A stretch of 64,000 nt of DNA from Ruminococcus sp. (GTDB lineage Bacteria > Bacillota > Clostridia > Oscillospirales > Ruminococcaceae), in contig JAJBTZ010000061.1 of the NCBI GenBank assembly GCA_020860605.1, positions 1 through 64,000 of the forward strand, given 5' to 3'. The notes under the pieces are model-generated. The model saw nothing but the letters and a program-made list of their open reading frames with translations, had not been told where the DNA came from and did no database searches. Position numbers and translations under genes: made by a program. Shown one piece after another: positions 9,562 to 20,180 of the stretch (positions within the stretch are counted from its first letter, which is position 1; every line of letters starts with the position of its first letter).

Positions 9562-11643
9562 ATGTCAGATTTAATCATAGTAGAGTCCCCAACGAAGATT
9601 CACACGGTGAAGTCAACGCTGGGAAAGGATTACGATGTGGTGGCCTGTGTCGGACACGTAAGAGACCTCCCGAAGTCGAAGCTCGGCGTAGATATCGAGC
9701 ACGGCTTTGAGCCGACTTATGTCGACATCAAGGGCAAGGAGAAGGTCATCCAGGACCTGAAGCACCGTGCCAAAAAAGCCGACCACGTCTACTTCGCGAC
9801 CGACCCTGACCGCGAAGGCGAAGCCATCTCGTGGCACCTGGCGACGATGCTTGGCTTCGATCCGAAAGACAAAAACCGCATCACTTTTAATGAGATAACC
9901 AAAACCGGCGTTGAGGCAGGAATCGCCTCACCACGCTGCATAGATATGAATATAGTAAACGCTCAGCAGGCGCGTCGAATCCTCGACAGAATCGTAGGCT
10001 ACAAGCTCTCGCCGTTCCTATGGAGAAAGGTCCGCAAAGGCCTCTCCGCAGGCAGAGTCCAGTCGGTAGCGGTCCGAATGATAGTCGACAGGGAAGAGGA
10101 AATCAAGGCGTTCACTCCTGAAGAGTACTGGTCAATCGAGGCCAAGCTCTTAGGAAAATCTTCGAGAAAGGCCTTCACCGCTCGTCTCACAGCCGTTGAC
10201 GGCAAGAAGGCGGAGCTCAAAACCAAGGAAGAAACCGACGCTGTCCTCGCTAAGATAGGAGATGGCGACTTCGTCGTGACCGCTCTTCGCAAAGGCACCC
10301 GCTCGAAATCCCCAGCAGCTCCATTCTCGACAGCATCCCTATTGCAGGACACCGCTCAGCGCTACAACTTCAACTCAAGAAGAACCATGAGCGTCGCTCA
10401 GGAGCTATACGAAGGCGTCGAAATTGAGGGCATGGGAGCCGTCGGCCTCATCACCTATATGAGAACCGATTCGCTTCGAATTTCGGACGAAGCAAAAGCC
10501 TCCGCCAAGCAGTTCATCACCGACAATTATGGCACTCAGTATCTCCCCGAAAGCCCGCGTAACTACCGCTCAGGCGGAAACAACGTTCAGGACGCTCACG
10601 AAGCCATCCGACCCACAATGATCGAGCTGACCCCAGAAAAGGCGAAGCCCAGTCTCACACCCGACCAATACAAGCTCTATAAGCTCATCTGGTCGCGCTT
10701 CCTGGCGAGCCAGATGGCGGACTGCATCATGGACACCCAGAGCGTCACCGCCGAGGTCAACGGCTGCACCTTCAAGGCCTCAGGATTCGCTGTCAAGTTC
10801 GACGGTTACACCGTTTTGTATGAGGAATCAAAAGACGACGACTCGGAGAAAATCCCTGTTTTAGAGAAGGGCGACATACTGAAGGTCAAATCGTTAGACG
10901 GCCTCCAGCACTTCACCCAGCCTCCTGCAAGATACACCGAGGCAACCCTCATCAAGGCCTTCAAGGAGTACGGCATAGCCCGCCCCTCCACCTATGCCTC
11001 CACAATAACAACAATCCTACAGCGTTCTTACGTCGAACGCGAAGGCAAACAACTCAAACCAACTGCATTGGGCGAAGTCACAACGGAGCTGATGAAGGAC
11101 CACTTCTCCGACATTGTCGACGTAGATTTCACCGCAGAGATGGAGACGAATCTTGACGACATCGAGGCAGGTAAGGCCGACTGGCGGGAGACTCTAGAGA
11201 CTTTCTATGAAGGTTTCGATAAATCCCTCCAACAAGCGGAAAAGGACTTAGATGGAAAACGAATCAAAGTCCCCGACGAGCCGACCGACCAAATCTGTGA
11301 ACTCTGTGGCAAACCGATGGTGATAAAAATCGGCAAGTACGGCAAATTCCTGGCCTGTTCTGGCTTCCCAGAGTGCACAAACACGAAAACATTGGTAGTA
11401 GAGGCACCAGGCAAGTGCCCCTACTGTGGCAAGAAAATCCTACAGAAGAAGACCCAGAAAGGCAAGAAATACTTCGGCTGCGAGGACAACCCCAAATGCG
11501 AATTCATGACATGGGACACCCCAACGACGGAGCACTGCCCCAAGTGTGGTTCAACCCTCTTCCAGAAAGGCTCCGCAAAGACGGGCAAACTAATCTGCCA
11601 CCAAAAAAATTGCGACTACGAGAAGGACTTGAGCGGTGAATAA
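9562..11643 (+). CDS. topA: DNA topoisomerase I
   Basis: MSDLIIVESPTKIHTVKSTLG, TDPDREGEAISWHL, catalytic YMRTDSLRIS, C-terminal zinc fingers (CELCGKPM...CPYCGKKI). Confidence 0.98.
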   Translation: MSDLIIVESPTKIHTVKSTLGKDYDVVACVGHVRDLPKSKLGVDIEHGFEPTYVDIKGKEKVIQDLKHRAKKADHVYFATDPDREGEAISWHLATMLGFDPKDKNRITFNEITKTGVEAGIASPRCIDMNIVNAQQARRILDRIVGYKLSPFLWRKVRKGLSAGRVQSVAVRMIVDREEEIKAFTPEEYWSIEAKLLGKSSRKAFTARLTAVDGKKAELKTKEETDAVLAKIGDGDFVVTALRKGTRSKSPAAPFSTASLLQDTAQRYNFNSRRTMSVAQELYEGVEIEGMGAVGLITYMRTDSLRISDEAKASAKQFITDNYGTQYLPESPRNYRSGGNNVQDAHEAIRPTMIELTPEKAKPSLTPDQYKLYKLIWSRFLASQMADCIMDTQSVTAEVNGCTFKASGFAVKFDGYTVLYEESKDDDSEKIPVLEKGDILKVKSLDGLQHFTQPPARYTEATLIKAFKEYGIARPSTYASTITTILQRSYVEREGKQLKPTALGEVTTELMKDHFSDIVDVDFTAEMETNLDDIEAGKADWRETLETFYEGFDKSLQQAEKDLDGKRIKVPDEPTDQICELCGKPMVIKIGKYGKFLACSGFPECTNTKTLVVEAPGKCPYCGKKILQKKTQKGKKYFGCEDNPKCEFMTWDTPTTEHCPKCGSTLFQKGSAKTGKLICHQKNCDYEKDLSGE

Positions 11644-12961
11644 AGTAACAGTAATAGGAGCAGGACTTGCCGGCTGTGAAGCAGCATGGACGCTGGCCAA
11701 TATGGGAATCGAAGTTAAGCTCTACGATATGAAGCCCGCAAAGTTCACACCTGCTCACAAGTATAACGGCCTCTGTGAGCTGGTTTGCTCGAACTCCCTG
11801 AAAGCCGAAAGGCCAGATACAGCAGCAGGCCTCCTGAAGCTGGAGATGAGACGCTTAGGCTCAGTGACAATGCCCGTAGCGGACGAAACCCGAGTCCCCG
11901 CAGGCGGAGCACTTGCAGTTTCGAGACAGGACTTCTCCGACAAAGTGACCGAAAAAATTCTGAATCACCCTAACATAGAATTCATTTCCGAAGAGCTAAC
12001 CGAAATCCCCGAAGGCTACGTGATAATCGCGACAGGCCCCCTGACGAGCGACGCCTTATCAGAGAGCATAAAAACGCTGATAGGCGAGGATTACCTCTAC
12101 TTCCACGATGCAGCAGCCCCGATAGTGACTCGCGACAGCCTCGATATGACGAAAGTTTTCGAGGCCTCAAGGTACGACAAAGGCGAAGCGGATTATTTGA
12201 ATTGTCCTATGAACAAGGACGAGTATCTCGCCTTCTATAATGAGCTCATCCACGCCGAAACCGCGCCACTTCACGATTTCGAAAAGTCGGGTTCGGATAA
12301 CTATAAAGTCTACGAAGGCTGTATGCCGATAGAAGCCCTCGCTAAGCGAGGCGAGGACACAATGCGCTTCGGACCTCTGAAACCAGTAGGCCTGATCGAT
12401 CCAAATACTGGCAGGCGACCCTATGCCGTAGTCCAGCTCCGAAAAGAGAACACGGAGGGCACAATGTTCAACCTCGTCGGCTTCCAGACAAATCTGAAGT
12501 TCGGCGAGCAGAAGCGAGTTTTCTCAATGATACCAGGCCTCGCTGAGGCTGAATTCATGCGCTATGGCGTTATGCATAGGAATACTTATCTCAATTCGCC
12601 AATGCTTTTAGATCGGCATTTCTGCCTGAAAAAAGACCAGAGAATCTACTTTGCAGGCCAGATGACAGGCGTCGAAGGCTACACCGAATCCGCAGCAAGC
12701 GGAATCTACGCTGCTATGAGCCTTGGAAGAAAGCTCTTGGGCCTTCCAGAGATAACTCTTCCCACGGAAACGATGATCGGAGCCCTCGCAAACTACGTGG
12801 AAACAGGCTCCCCCTCAGGCTTCCAGCCGATGGGAGCAAATATGGGAATTCTTCCTGAACTTCCAGAAAGAATAAAGAACAAACAACTTAAATATCAGAC
12901 GCTTTCCGAGCGAGCAATGAACGCTCTCGAAAAGGCACTGACCGAGACCAAGGAGGCATAA
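11636..12961 (+). CDS. trmFO: Methylenetetrahydrofolate-tRNA-(uracil-5-)-methyltransferase TrmFO
   Basis: MNKVTVIGAGLAGCEAAWTLANMG; GVEGYTESAASGI; GTG start overlapping topA stop. Confidence 0.96.
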   Translation: MNKVTVIGAGLAGCEAAWTLANMGIEVKLYDMKPAKFTPAHKYNGLCELVCSNSLKAERPDTAAGLLKLEMRRLGSVTMPVADETRVPAGGALAVSRQDFSDKVTEKILNHPNIEFISEELTEIPEGYVIIATGPLTSDALSESIKTLIGEDYLYFHDAAAPIVTRDSLDMTKVFEASRYDKGEADYLNCPMNKDEYLAFYNELIHAETAPLHDFEKSGSDNYKVYEGCMPIEALAKRGEDTMRFGPLKPVGLIDPNTGRRPYAVVQLRKENTEGTMFNLVGFQTNLKFGEQKRVFSMIPGLAEAEFMRYGVMHRNTYLNSPMLLDRHFCLKKDQRIYFAGQMTGVEGYTESAASGIYAAMSLGRKLLGLPEITLPTETMIGALANYVETGSPSGFQPMGANMGILPELPERIKNKQLKYQTLSERAMNALEKALTETKEA

Positions 12962-12963
12962 AA

Positions 12964-14007
12964 ATGGCTGATAAAATTCGTGTAATAGTTGACGCCTTCG
13001 GCGGGGACAACGCTCCCCTCGAAGTAATCAAGGGCGCAATCAGAGCAGTAAATGAGCTCGATGTCGACATAACCCTTGTCGGAAACGAGGAGAAAATACG
13101 CAACTGCGCCAAAGAAAACGAGCTCGATATTTCGGGATTAGCCATTCACCATGCTCCCACAGTAATGGCAGTCGAAACCGAGCCCACAAAGATTCTGAAG
13201 GAGTATTCCGACAGCTCAATGGCCGTAGGCCTCAAGCTGCTCCATGACGGCGAGGGCGACGCCTTCGTTTCAGGAGGCTCAACAGGAGCACTGACAGTCG
13301 GAGCCACCTTCATTGTCAAGCGAATGAAAGGAATCAAGCGCTGTGCCATCGGCATGGTACTTCCTACAACGAAGGAGCCCTGCATGGTTCTCGATATCGG
13401 TGCCAACTCCGAATGTCGTCCTGAAATGCTCACCCAGTTCGCAATAATGGGCTCCGCCTACATGAACAAGCTTCAGGGCGTCGAGAATCCCCGTACAGCC
13501 CTTATAAACATCGGCACCGAGCCCACCAAGGGCAGAGACCTCGAGACCGAGACCTATAAGCAGCTCGGCAATGCTCCCGTCAACTTCATCGGCAATATCG
13601 AAGCCCGAGAGATACCTTTGGGAGGAGCAGACGTCGCCGTGACCGACGGATTCTCAGGAAACCTCGTACTTAAGACCTACGAAGGCATGGGCAAGCTGAT
13701 TTCAGCGTACTTAAAAGACATATTCAGCGGAGTCACTGGCAAGATAGCAGGCCTCTTCGTTCTGAAGCGAATCAACGCGATGAAAAAGAAGCTCGACTAC
13801 GCCGAATATGGCGGAGCACCGCTTTTGGGAGCAGCCAAGCCAGTAATCAAGGCACACGGCTCGTCAAACGCCACCGCCTTCTATAACGCCATCCGTCAGG
13901 CTAAACTCTATATCGAAAACCACGTCACCGAAGAAATAGCCACAGCTCTTGAAGAGATGAAGGCGAAGGAGGCAGAGGAGAAGAATGGATATATTAGAAG
14001 AATTTGA
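12964..14007 (+). CDS. plsX: Phosphate acyltransferase PlsX
   Basis: IVDAFGGDNAPLEVIKGA; GSTGALTVGATF; TDGFSGNLVLKTYEG. Confidence 0.96.
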   Translation: MADKIRVIVDAFGGDNAPLEVIKGAIRAVNELDVDITLVGNEEKIRNCAKENELDISGLAIHHAPTVMAVETEPTKILKEYSDSSMAVGLKLLHDGEGDAFVSGGSTGALTVGATFIVKRMKGIKRCAIGMVLPTTKEPCMVLDIGANSECRPEMLTQFAIMGSAYMNKLQGVENPRTALINIGTEPTKGRDLETETYKQLGNAPVNFIGNIEAREIPLGGADVAVTDGFSGNLVLKTYEGMGKLISAYLKDIFSGVTGKIAGLFVLKRINAMKKKLDYAEYGGAPLLGAAKPVIKAHGSSNATAFYNAIRQAKLYIENHVTEEIATALEEMKAKEAEEKNGYIRRI

Positions 14008-14683
14008 ACAAAAATTAGGCTATACCTTCAAGGACAAGGACCTTTTAATAGAGGCCCTGACCCACTCGTCCTATGCCAATGAATCTCACCACACGAGAAA
14101 TTCCAACGAGCGTCTCGAATTTTTAGGCGACTCCGTCCTTTCGATAGTGGTTTCCGAATACCTCTTCGAAGAGTGCCAGGACTATCCCGAGGGTGAACTG
14201 AGCAAGACGAGAGCAACTCTCGTCTGCGAGAAATCCCTCGCCAAGTTTGCCGAGCAGATCGACCTGAAAGAATACATTTATTTGGGCAAAGGCGAGCTCT
14301 CAAACGGCGGAAAGAATCGTCCTTCGATAATTTCCGATGCTTTCGAAGCAGTAATCGCAGCGGTTTATCTCGATGGTGGCTTCGAAGCTGCGAAGAAATA
14401 CGTTTTAAGATTCATCCCCGAGAACGTCGAAGAAGCAGCAGCCAAAGAGTACGACGACTACAAGACCGTCCTGCAGGAGATAATCCAGAAGAACCCAGAA
14501 GAATCGGTCGAATATGAGCTCGTTTCTGAGTCAGGCCCAGCCCACAGGCGTACCTTCACCGTCGACGTCATGCTGAATTCAAACGTCATCGGCACTGGCA
14601 CAGCAAGCTCGAAAAAGCGTGCCGAGCAGCTTGCAGCCAAGGAAGCTTTGAAACTCATGGGAGCGCTTCCCGATGGCAAGTAA
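13985..14683 (+). CDS. rnc: Ribonuclease III
   Basis: NERLEFLGDSVLSIVVSEYLF signature; C-terminal dsRBD. Confidence 0.97.
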   Translation: MDILEEFEQKLGYTFKDKDLLIEALTHSSYANESHHTRNSNERLEFLGDSVLSIVVSEYLFEECQDYPEGELSKTRATLVCEKSLAKFAEQIDLKEYIYLGKGELSNGGKNRPSIISDAFEAVIAAVYLDGGFEAAKKYVLRFIPENVEEAAAKEYDDYKTVLQEIIQKNPEESVEYELVSESGPAHRRTFTVDVMLNSNVIGTGTASSKKRAEQLAAKEALKLMGALPDGK

Positions 14684-15659
14684 ACATGCTAACCTGAGCA
14701 TCTTCGTCCCCCACATTGGCTGCCCCCACAAGTGCTCCTTCTGCAACCAGAACACGATAACCGGCCAGACCTTCATCCCTCATGCTCAGGACGTCAGAGA
14801 CACCTGCGACAAGGCCATCGCCGATGGCGTGGACATAGAAAACACCGAAATCGCATTCTTTGGCGGGAGCTTCACGGCAGTCCCCTTAAACTACATGCTT
14901 GAGCTCCTCGAACCAGCGAAAAGATACGTTACGAGGGGATTTAAGGGCATCCGCGTTTCGACGAGACCAGATGCCATCAGCCACGATATTCTCTTAGTCC
15001 TATACCGCCACGGCGTCACCACAATCGAGCTTGGAGCTCAGTCAATGTTTGACGATGTTTTAGAGCTAAACGAGCGTGGCCACACTGCTCAGGACATTGT
15101 TAACGCCTCGAAGCTCATCAAGGACTATGGCTTCAACTTAGGCCTTCAGATGATGCTCGGCCTCTACGGCTCAACGCCTGAAAAGGACTACGAAACCGCC
15201 CTGAGAATTGCCGATCTGGAGCCCAAAGAAGTCAGAATCTACCCGACGGTAGTCCTGAAAGACACTAAATTAGGCCAGCTCTACCAAGAGGGCAAATATA
15301 AAACCTACGAGCTCTCCGAAGCTGTCGAGCTCTCGGCGAAGCTTTTAGACCTGTTCGAGAGTAGGGGAATCAACGTCATCAAGTTCGGTCTCCATTCGTC
15401 AACGGATGTCGAGGAGTCGATGCTCGGCGGAATCTATCACCCAGCGTTCCGTGAACTCTGTGAGGCCGTCCGTGCAAGAAACACTATGGAAAAGCTTATG
15501 GGAGACGGCACAGCCTATATCTTCACTGTCCGACCCGATTACCTCTCGAAAGCACTCGGCCACAAGAAAAGTAACATCGAATATTTCCGCTCGAAGGGCA
15601 TAGAAGTCACGATAAAGGCGGAGCCATCTCAGACGGAAAATATTCTCACTAAGGAATGA
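14673..15659 (+). CDS. Radical SAM protein (Elp3-like, no acetyltransferase domain)
   Basis: GCPHKCSFCNQ CxxxCxxC cluster, FFGGSFTAVP; located between rnc and smc. Confidence 0.88.
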   Translation: MASKHANLSIFVPHIGCPHKCSFCNQNTITGQTFIPHAQDVRDTCDKAIADGVDIENTEIAFFGGSFTAVPLNYMLELLEPAKRYVTRGFKGIRVSTRPDAISHDILLVLYRHGVTTIELGAQSMFDDVLELNERGHTAQDIVNASKLIKDYGFNLGLQMMLGLYGSTPEKDYETALRIADLEPKEVRIYPTVVLKDTKLGQLYQEGKYKTYELSEAVELSAKLLDLFESRGINVIKFGLHSSTDVEESMLGGIYHPAFRELCEAVRARNTMEKLMGDGTAYIFTVRPDYLSKALGHKKSNIEYFRSKGIEVTIKAEPSQTENILTKE

Positions 15660-15666
15660 TAACAGC

Positions 15667-18600
15667 GTGTATTTGAAATCTATTGAGCTTCACGGCTTCA
15701 AATCCTTTCCAGACAAGGTAAAACTCGAGTTTGGAAAAGGCCTCACAGCCGTTGTAGGTCCCAACGGAAGCGGAAAAAGTAATATAGGCGATGCCGTCAG
15801 ATGGGTTTTAGGAGAGCAATCTTCTAAAACTCTTCGTGGTGGAAAAATGGAGGACGTAATTTTCGGAGGAACCGAAAAGCGCAGTCCCATGAGCTTTGCC
15901 TCCGTCACTTTGAATATATCGAACGAAGACCGCACCCTCGAAATAGATTCTGACGAAGTCAGCGTGATGCGACGCCTCTGGCGAAGTGGCGAGAGCGAGT
16001 ACATGCTCAATGGCGCTCAGGTGAGGCTCAAGGACGTAGTCGAGCTCTTCATGGACACCGGCCTCGGTCGCGATGGCTATTCGATAATCGGCCAGGGCAA
16101 GGTTGCCGACATTGTGAGCTCGAAGTCGGGAGACAGAAGGGAAATCTTCGACGAAGCTGCCGGAATCTCAAAGTTCCGCTATAAAAAAGCCGAATCGGAG
16201 CGTAGGCTCGCCTCCGCTGAGGAAAATATTTTAAGACTTAAAGATATACTTTCGGAATTAGAGGGCAGGGTAGAGCCCTTAAGAATCCAGTCAGAAAAAG
16301 CGAAAAAATACCTGAAATTAGCCGATGAGAGAAAGCATCTCGAAATCTCCGTTTGGACGAATAAATTAGAGGAGCTGAAAGCCAGCGAATCGGAAACCGC
16401 TAACCTCCTCCTCTCCTCTCAGGGCGAATATGAGCACCTGACGAACGAAATCACCCGGTGTGAAGCTGAAATTGAGGAATTAGCAGCCAAGCGCCGTCAG
16501 TCGGCAGCAGCAGCCGAGGAATACCGTACCAAGATTTCCGAACTCAACCAAAGAAGCTCCGAAGCAGCCTCAGACATCGCCGTCTACAAGAACAACATCA
16601 TGCATTACGAGGGCGAAATCGCCGAGGCCGAAAGGAAGCGCCAGGAGCTCATAAATGCCGAAAAAGAGGTCGAGAAGAGCATTTCTGACCGCCTCTCAGA
16701 AGCCGACAGAATCAAGTCTGAGCTCGAAGCTTTGAATTCCGAAGTCTCAGCCCTTGAGCAGCAGCTCACAGGCCTTAATTTGGAGGAGGACGAGCGTAGT
16801 CGCGACTTGAACTCTTCAAGAGAGAAGCTCAACCGCGCCTATGTCGAGCGCTCAGAGCTCAAGTTCTCAATCGCAAACGCGTTAAGAGACAAGACCGAAG
16901 CCGAGTCCGAAATCAAGGACGCTTCTGCTCAGATCGACACCCTTAAGCTCCAGATAACCAAAACCGAAAACGACGAGCAGTCGGCGCTGGATGGCGTTTC
17001 AGACATCCTCAGGCGGATTTCCGAGCACCAGAACCGCCTCTCCGGCTTCAACATGCTCTACCAGAAGAAAACTGAGCTCGAGAAGAAGCTCTCGCAGGAA
17101 TATAGCGACGCCGAGCTCAACAAGCGCTCGCTCGAGTCCAGAAGGCAGATGCTCATCGACCTCGAGAACAGCATGGAGGGCTTCGCCGGAAGCGTCAAGA
17201 GCGTTGTAAAAGCTGGTAAGTCGGGAAGACTTCAGGGCGTCCGGGGAACCGTCTCCCAGCTCGTCTCCGCCGATTCGAAATACAGCCTCGCAGTCGAAAC
17301 CGCCCTCGGCGGCGCCATGCAGAATGTTGTCGTCTCGAATGAAGAGTCAGCCAAGGCCTGCATCCGTTATCTTAAAGAAACCAACGCCGGCAGGGCGACA
17401 TTCCTGCCGATAACCTCCGTTAAGGGCAACGTCCTGAACGAGCGTGGCCTCGACATGGAGGAGGGCTTCGTCGCGATGGCCTATGAGCTCATCAGCTACG
17501 ACGATGAGTACTCCGGCATCATAAAATCTCTCTTGGGAAGAACCGCCGTTGCCGAGAATATCGACCTCGCCACCAATATCGCGAAAAAACATGGATATCG
17601 CTTCAAAATCGTCACCCTCGATGGCCAGGTCATCAACTCGGGAGGCTCCTTCACAGGAGGCAGCTCCTCGAAGAATTCAGGCGTCCTCTCCCGTAAGAAC
17701 GAAATCTCGAAGCTCGGAACTCAGCTCGAGAAGCTCGAATCTGACCTCTCAAGGCTCAAGGATCGCCTCACCACCGCCAGTGCCGAAGCCGAAAAGCTCG
17801 GCTATGACTTAGAAGGCGAGCGCGACACCATTTCGACAATGGAGGCCGACAGAATCCGCTTTGAAAGCGAAGCCGAGCGCCTTCGCCTCTCAGTCGAGCA
17901 GCTGAAGGATCGCGTCTCGGATATCGAGAAATCTGTCCTCTGGAACAAGAATAAAATCGCCACTTCAGAAGAGACCAAGTCGACTTCTGAGATAAAACTA
18001 GCCGAGCTCGAAGCCGAAATCTCGGTTATCGAGGGCAAAATCAGCGCTGCTGGAGAGGAAAGTGCGGTTGTCAAGAACCGTCGTGAGGAGATTTCAAACG
18101 AAATCTCCCAGAAGCGCCTCCACTCGACCGAGCTCGCAAAGGACATCGAAGCTGCGAACCAGTTCATCGAGCAGCTTCGTTCCGGCATTGAAAGCTCGAA
18201 GAATTCGGCACTTGAATATTCCGAGCGAAAGAGTGAGCTCGAGCGTGAGATAGCCCGTGAGAACGAGAATATTTCCGAGCGCGAGCGCGAAGCCGAGGAA
18301 TCCAAGGCCACAGCCGAAAGATACACCGAGCGAATCCGCCAGGAGACCGAAGGCTCCCTCGAATTCGAACGCCAGGAGAACCGGGCAAGGGCGAAATCGA
18401 AGGAAACATCATCCCTGAAGGAGTCGGTAATGGGCGAAATCTCGAGGCTTTCAGAACGCCTCGAAACCATCCGCCGTGACAGCTCCGATATCATCGGCAG
18501 CCTCTGGGAGTCCTACTCGATGACCGCCGAGGAGGCAGCCTCTCAGGCTGAAAAGCTTGAGGACGTCACCGAGGCCAACAAGCATCTCACCGAAATCAAG

Positions 18601-19239
18601 AACAAAATCCGGGCTCTCGGCTCGGTCAATACCGACGCTGTCGACGAGTATAAAGAAGTTTCCGAGCGCTACGAGTTCCTCTCGAAGCAATTAGCAGACG
18701 TGACAAAGTCAAAATCTGAACTTGAGACTCTCATCGACGACCTCACCGTCAACATGAAGAGGATGTTCTCAGAAAGCTTCGAAAAGATCAACGAGAACTT
18801 CAAGCTGACCTTCTCAGAGCTCTTCGGAGGAGGCAGGGGAGAGCTTATCCTCACCGACCCCGACAACGTCCTCGAGTCTGGCATCGAGATAAACGTGGCG
18901 CCTCCCGGCAAGGTCATCAAGAATCTCTCGCTCCTCTCAGGAGGCGAGCAGGCCTTCGTTGCGATCGCTATTTACTTCGCAATCCTGATGCTTCGTCCGT
19001 CCCCATTCTGTATCTTGGACGAGATCGAGGCAGCACTCGACGACGTCAACGTCACGAAGTATGCTCAGTACCTCTGCCACTTCACCGACACAACCCAGTT
19101 CATACTTATCACTCATCGTCGCGGTACGATGGAGGAAGCAGACGTCCTCTATGGCGTCACCATGCAGGAAAAGGGCGTCTCGAAGCTCTTGAAGATGGAC
19201 GTCCACGACGTAAACTTCAGCGACGAAGAGATTAACTAA
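15667..19239 (+). CDS. smc: Chromosome segregation protein SMC (GTG start)
   Basis: MYLKSIELHGFKSFPDKVKLEFGKGLTAVVGPNGSGKSNIGDAVRWVLGEQS; hinge region; LSLLSGGEQAFVAIAIYFAI; coiled coils. Confidence 0.98.
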   Translation: MYLKSIELHGFKSFPDKVKLEFGKGLTAVVGPNGSGKSNIGDAVRWVLGEQSSKTLRGGKMEDVIFGGTEKRSPMSFASVTLNISNEDRTLEIDSDEVSVMRRLWRSGESEYMLNGAQVRLKDVVELFMDTGLGRDGYSIIGQGKVADIVSSKSGDRREIFDEAAGISKFRYKKAESERRLASAEENILRLKDILSELEGRVEPLRIQSEKAKKYLKLADERKHLEISVWTNKLEELKASESETANLLLSSQGEYEHLTNEITRCEAEIEELAAKRRQSAAAAEEYRTKISELNQRSSEAASDIAVYKNNIMHYEGEIAEAERKRQELINAEKEVEKSISDRLSEADRIKSELEALNSEVSALEQQLTGLNLEEDERSRDLNSSREKLNRAYVERSELKFSIANALRDKTEAESEIKDASAQIDTLKLQITKTENDEQSALDGVSDILRRISEHQNRLSGFNMLYQKKTELEKKLSQEYSDAELNKRSLESRRQMLIDLENSMEGFAGSVKSVVKAGKSGRLQGVRGTVSQLVSADSKYSLAVETALGGAMQNVVVSNEESAKACIRYLKETNAGRATFLPITSVKGNVLNERGLDMEEGFVAMAYELISYDDEYSGIIKSLLGRTAVAENIDLATNIAKKHGYRFKIVTLDGQVINSGGSFTGGSSSKNSGVLSRKNEISKLGTQLEKLESDLSRLKDRLTTASAEAEKLGYDLEGERDTISTMEADRIRFESEAERLRLSVEQLKDRVSDIEKSVLWNKNKIATSEETKSTSEIKLAELEAEISVIEGKISAAGEESAVVKNRREEISNEISQKRLHSTELAKDIEAANQFIEQLRSGIESSKNSALEYSERKSELEREIARENENISEREREAEESKATAERYTERIRQETEGSLEFERQENRARAKSKETSSLKESVMGEISRLSERLETIRRDSSDIIGSLWESYSMTAEEAASQAEKLEDVTEANKHLTEIKNKIRALGSVNTDAVDEYKEVSERYEFLSKQLADVTKSKSELETLIDDLTVNMKRMFSESFEKINENFKLTFSELFGGGRGELILTDPDNVLESGIEINVAPPGKVIKNLSLLSGGEQAFVAIAIYFAILMLRPSPFCILDEIEAALDDVNVTKYAQYLCHFTDTTQFILITHRRGTMEEADVLYGVTMQEKGVSKLLKMDVHDVNFSDEEIN

Positions 19240-19259
19240 TAAAAACAAAGGAGAAAACT

Positions 19260-20180
19260 ATGGGCTTTTTTGACAAGCTGAAAGCAGGACTTTCAAAGAC
19301 CAAAAATGGTCTCATGAGCGGAATAAACAGTCTCTTCAGAAGGGGAAACCTCGATGACGACTTCTATGACGAGCTCGAAGAGCTTCTGATCCTCTCGGAT
19401 TTAGGAGGCAAGACCTCTGAAGAAATCGTCGAGTCACTCAAGGAAAGAGTAAAAGAAAACAAAATCAAAGACCCGATGGAGGCAAGGCAGGCTCTTAAGG
19501 ACATAATCGCCGAAATGCTCGGCGAAGATGTGCCACTTGACCTCTCGACCAAGCCATCCGTAATCCTCGTGATAGGAGTAAACGGTGCTGGAAAGACGAC
19601 CACCATCGGAAAGCTCTCATATCAGCTTAAAAACGAGGGCAAAAAGGTCCTCGTAGCAGCAGCTGACACCTTCCGTGCAGCAGCCGTCGACCAGCTTCAG
19701 GTCTGGTGTGACCGTGCCGGAGTCGACATCATCAAACACGCCGAAGGCAGCGACCCGGCAGCAGTAGTTTTCGACGCGATGGATGCAGCCAAGGCCCGCA
19801 ACGTCGACGTTGTAATAGTTGATACCGCTGGACGCCTTCAGACCAAGAAAAACCTCATGGCCGAGCTCTCGAAGATTTCAAGAATCGTCCACACCAAGGC
19901 GGAGGATTGCGCTCTCGAGGTGCTGATAGCACTCGACGCCACTACAGGCCAGAACGCCGTAAATCAGGCTCGTGAATTCAACGAAGCAGCCGACATCACA
20001 GGAATAATCCTGACGAAATTAGACAGCACCGCCAAAGGTGGAATCGTCATCCCGATAGTAAACGAGCTGAAGGTTCCAGTAAAACTGGTGACGGTAGGCG
20101 AGAAGATAGACGACATCCAGCCGTTTATCGCCAAGGACTTCGTGGATGCACTCTTTGACGAGGGAGGGGACTCAAAATGA
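19260..20180 (+). CDS. ftsY: Signal recognition particle receptor FtsY
   Basis: GVNGAGKTTTIGKLSYQLK, DTFRAAAVDQL, DTAGRLQTKKNLM, TKLDSTAKGG. Confidence 0.97.
   Translation: MGFFDKLKAGLSKTKNGLMSGINSLFRRGNLDDDFYDELEELLILSDLGGKTSEEIVESLKERVKENKIKDPMEARQALKDIIAEMLGEDVPLDLSTKPSVILVIGVNGAGKTTTIGKLSYQLKNEGKKVLVAAADTFRAAAVDQLQVWCDRAGVDIIKHAEGSDPAAVVFDAMDAAKARNVDVVIVDTAGRLQTKKNLMAELSKISRIVHTKAEDCALEVLIALDATTGQNAVNQAREFNEAADITGIILTKLDSTAKGGIVIPIVNELKVPVKLVTVGEKIDDIQPFIAKDFVDALFDEGGDSK

Noticed and set aside
17802-18494. 230-aa Ser/Arg-rich minus ORF
   Set aside because: Antisense to the smc coiled coil; composition is a shadow of Glu/Ala/Leu codons.
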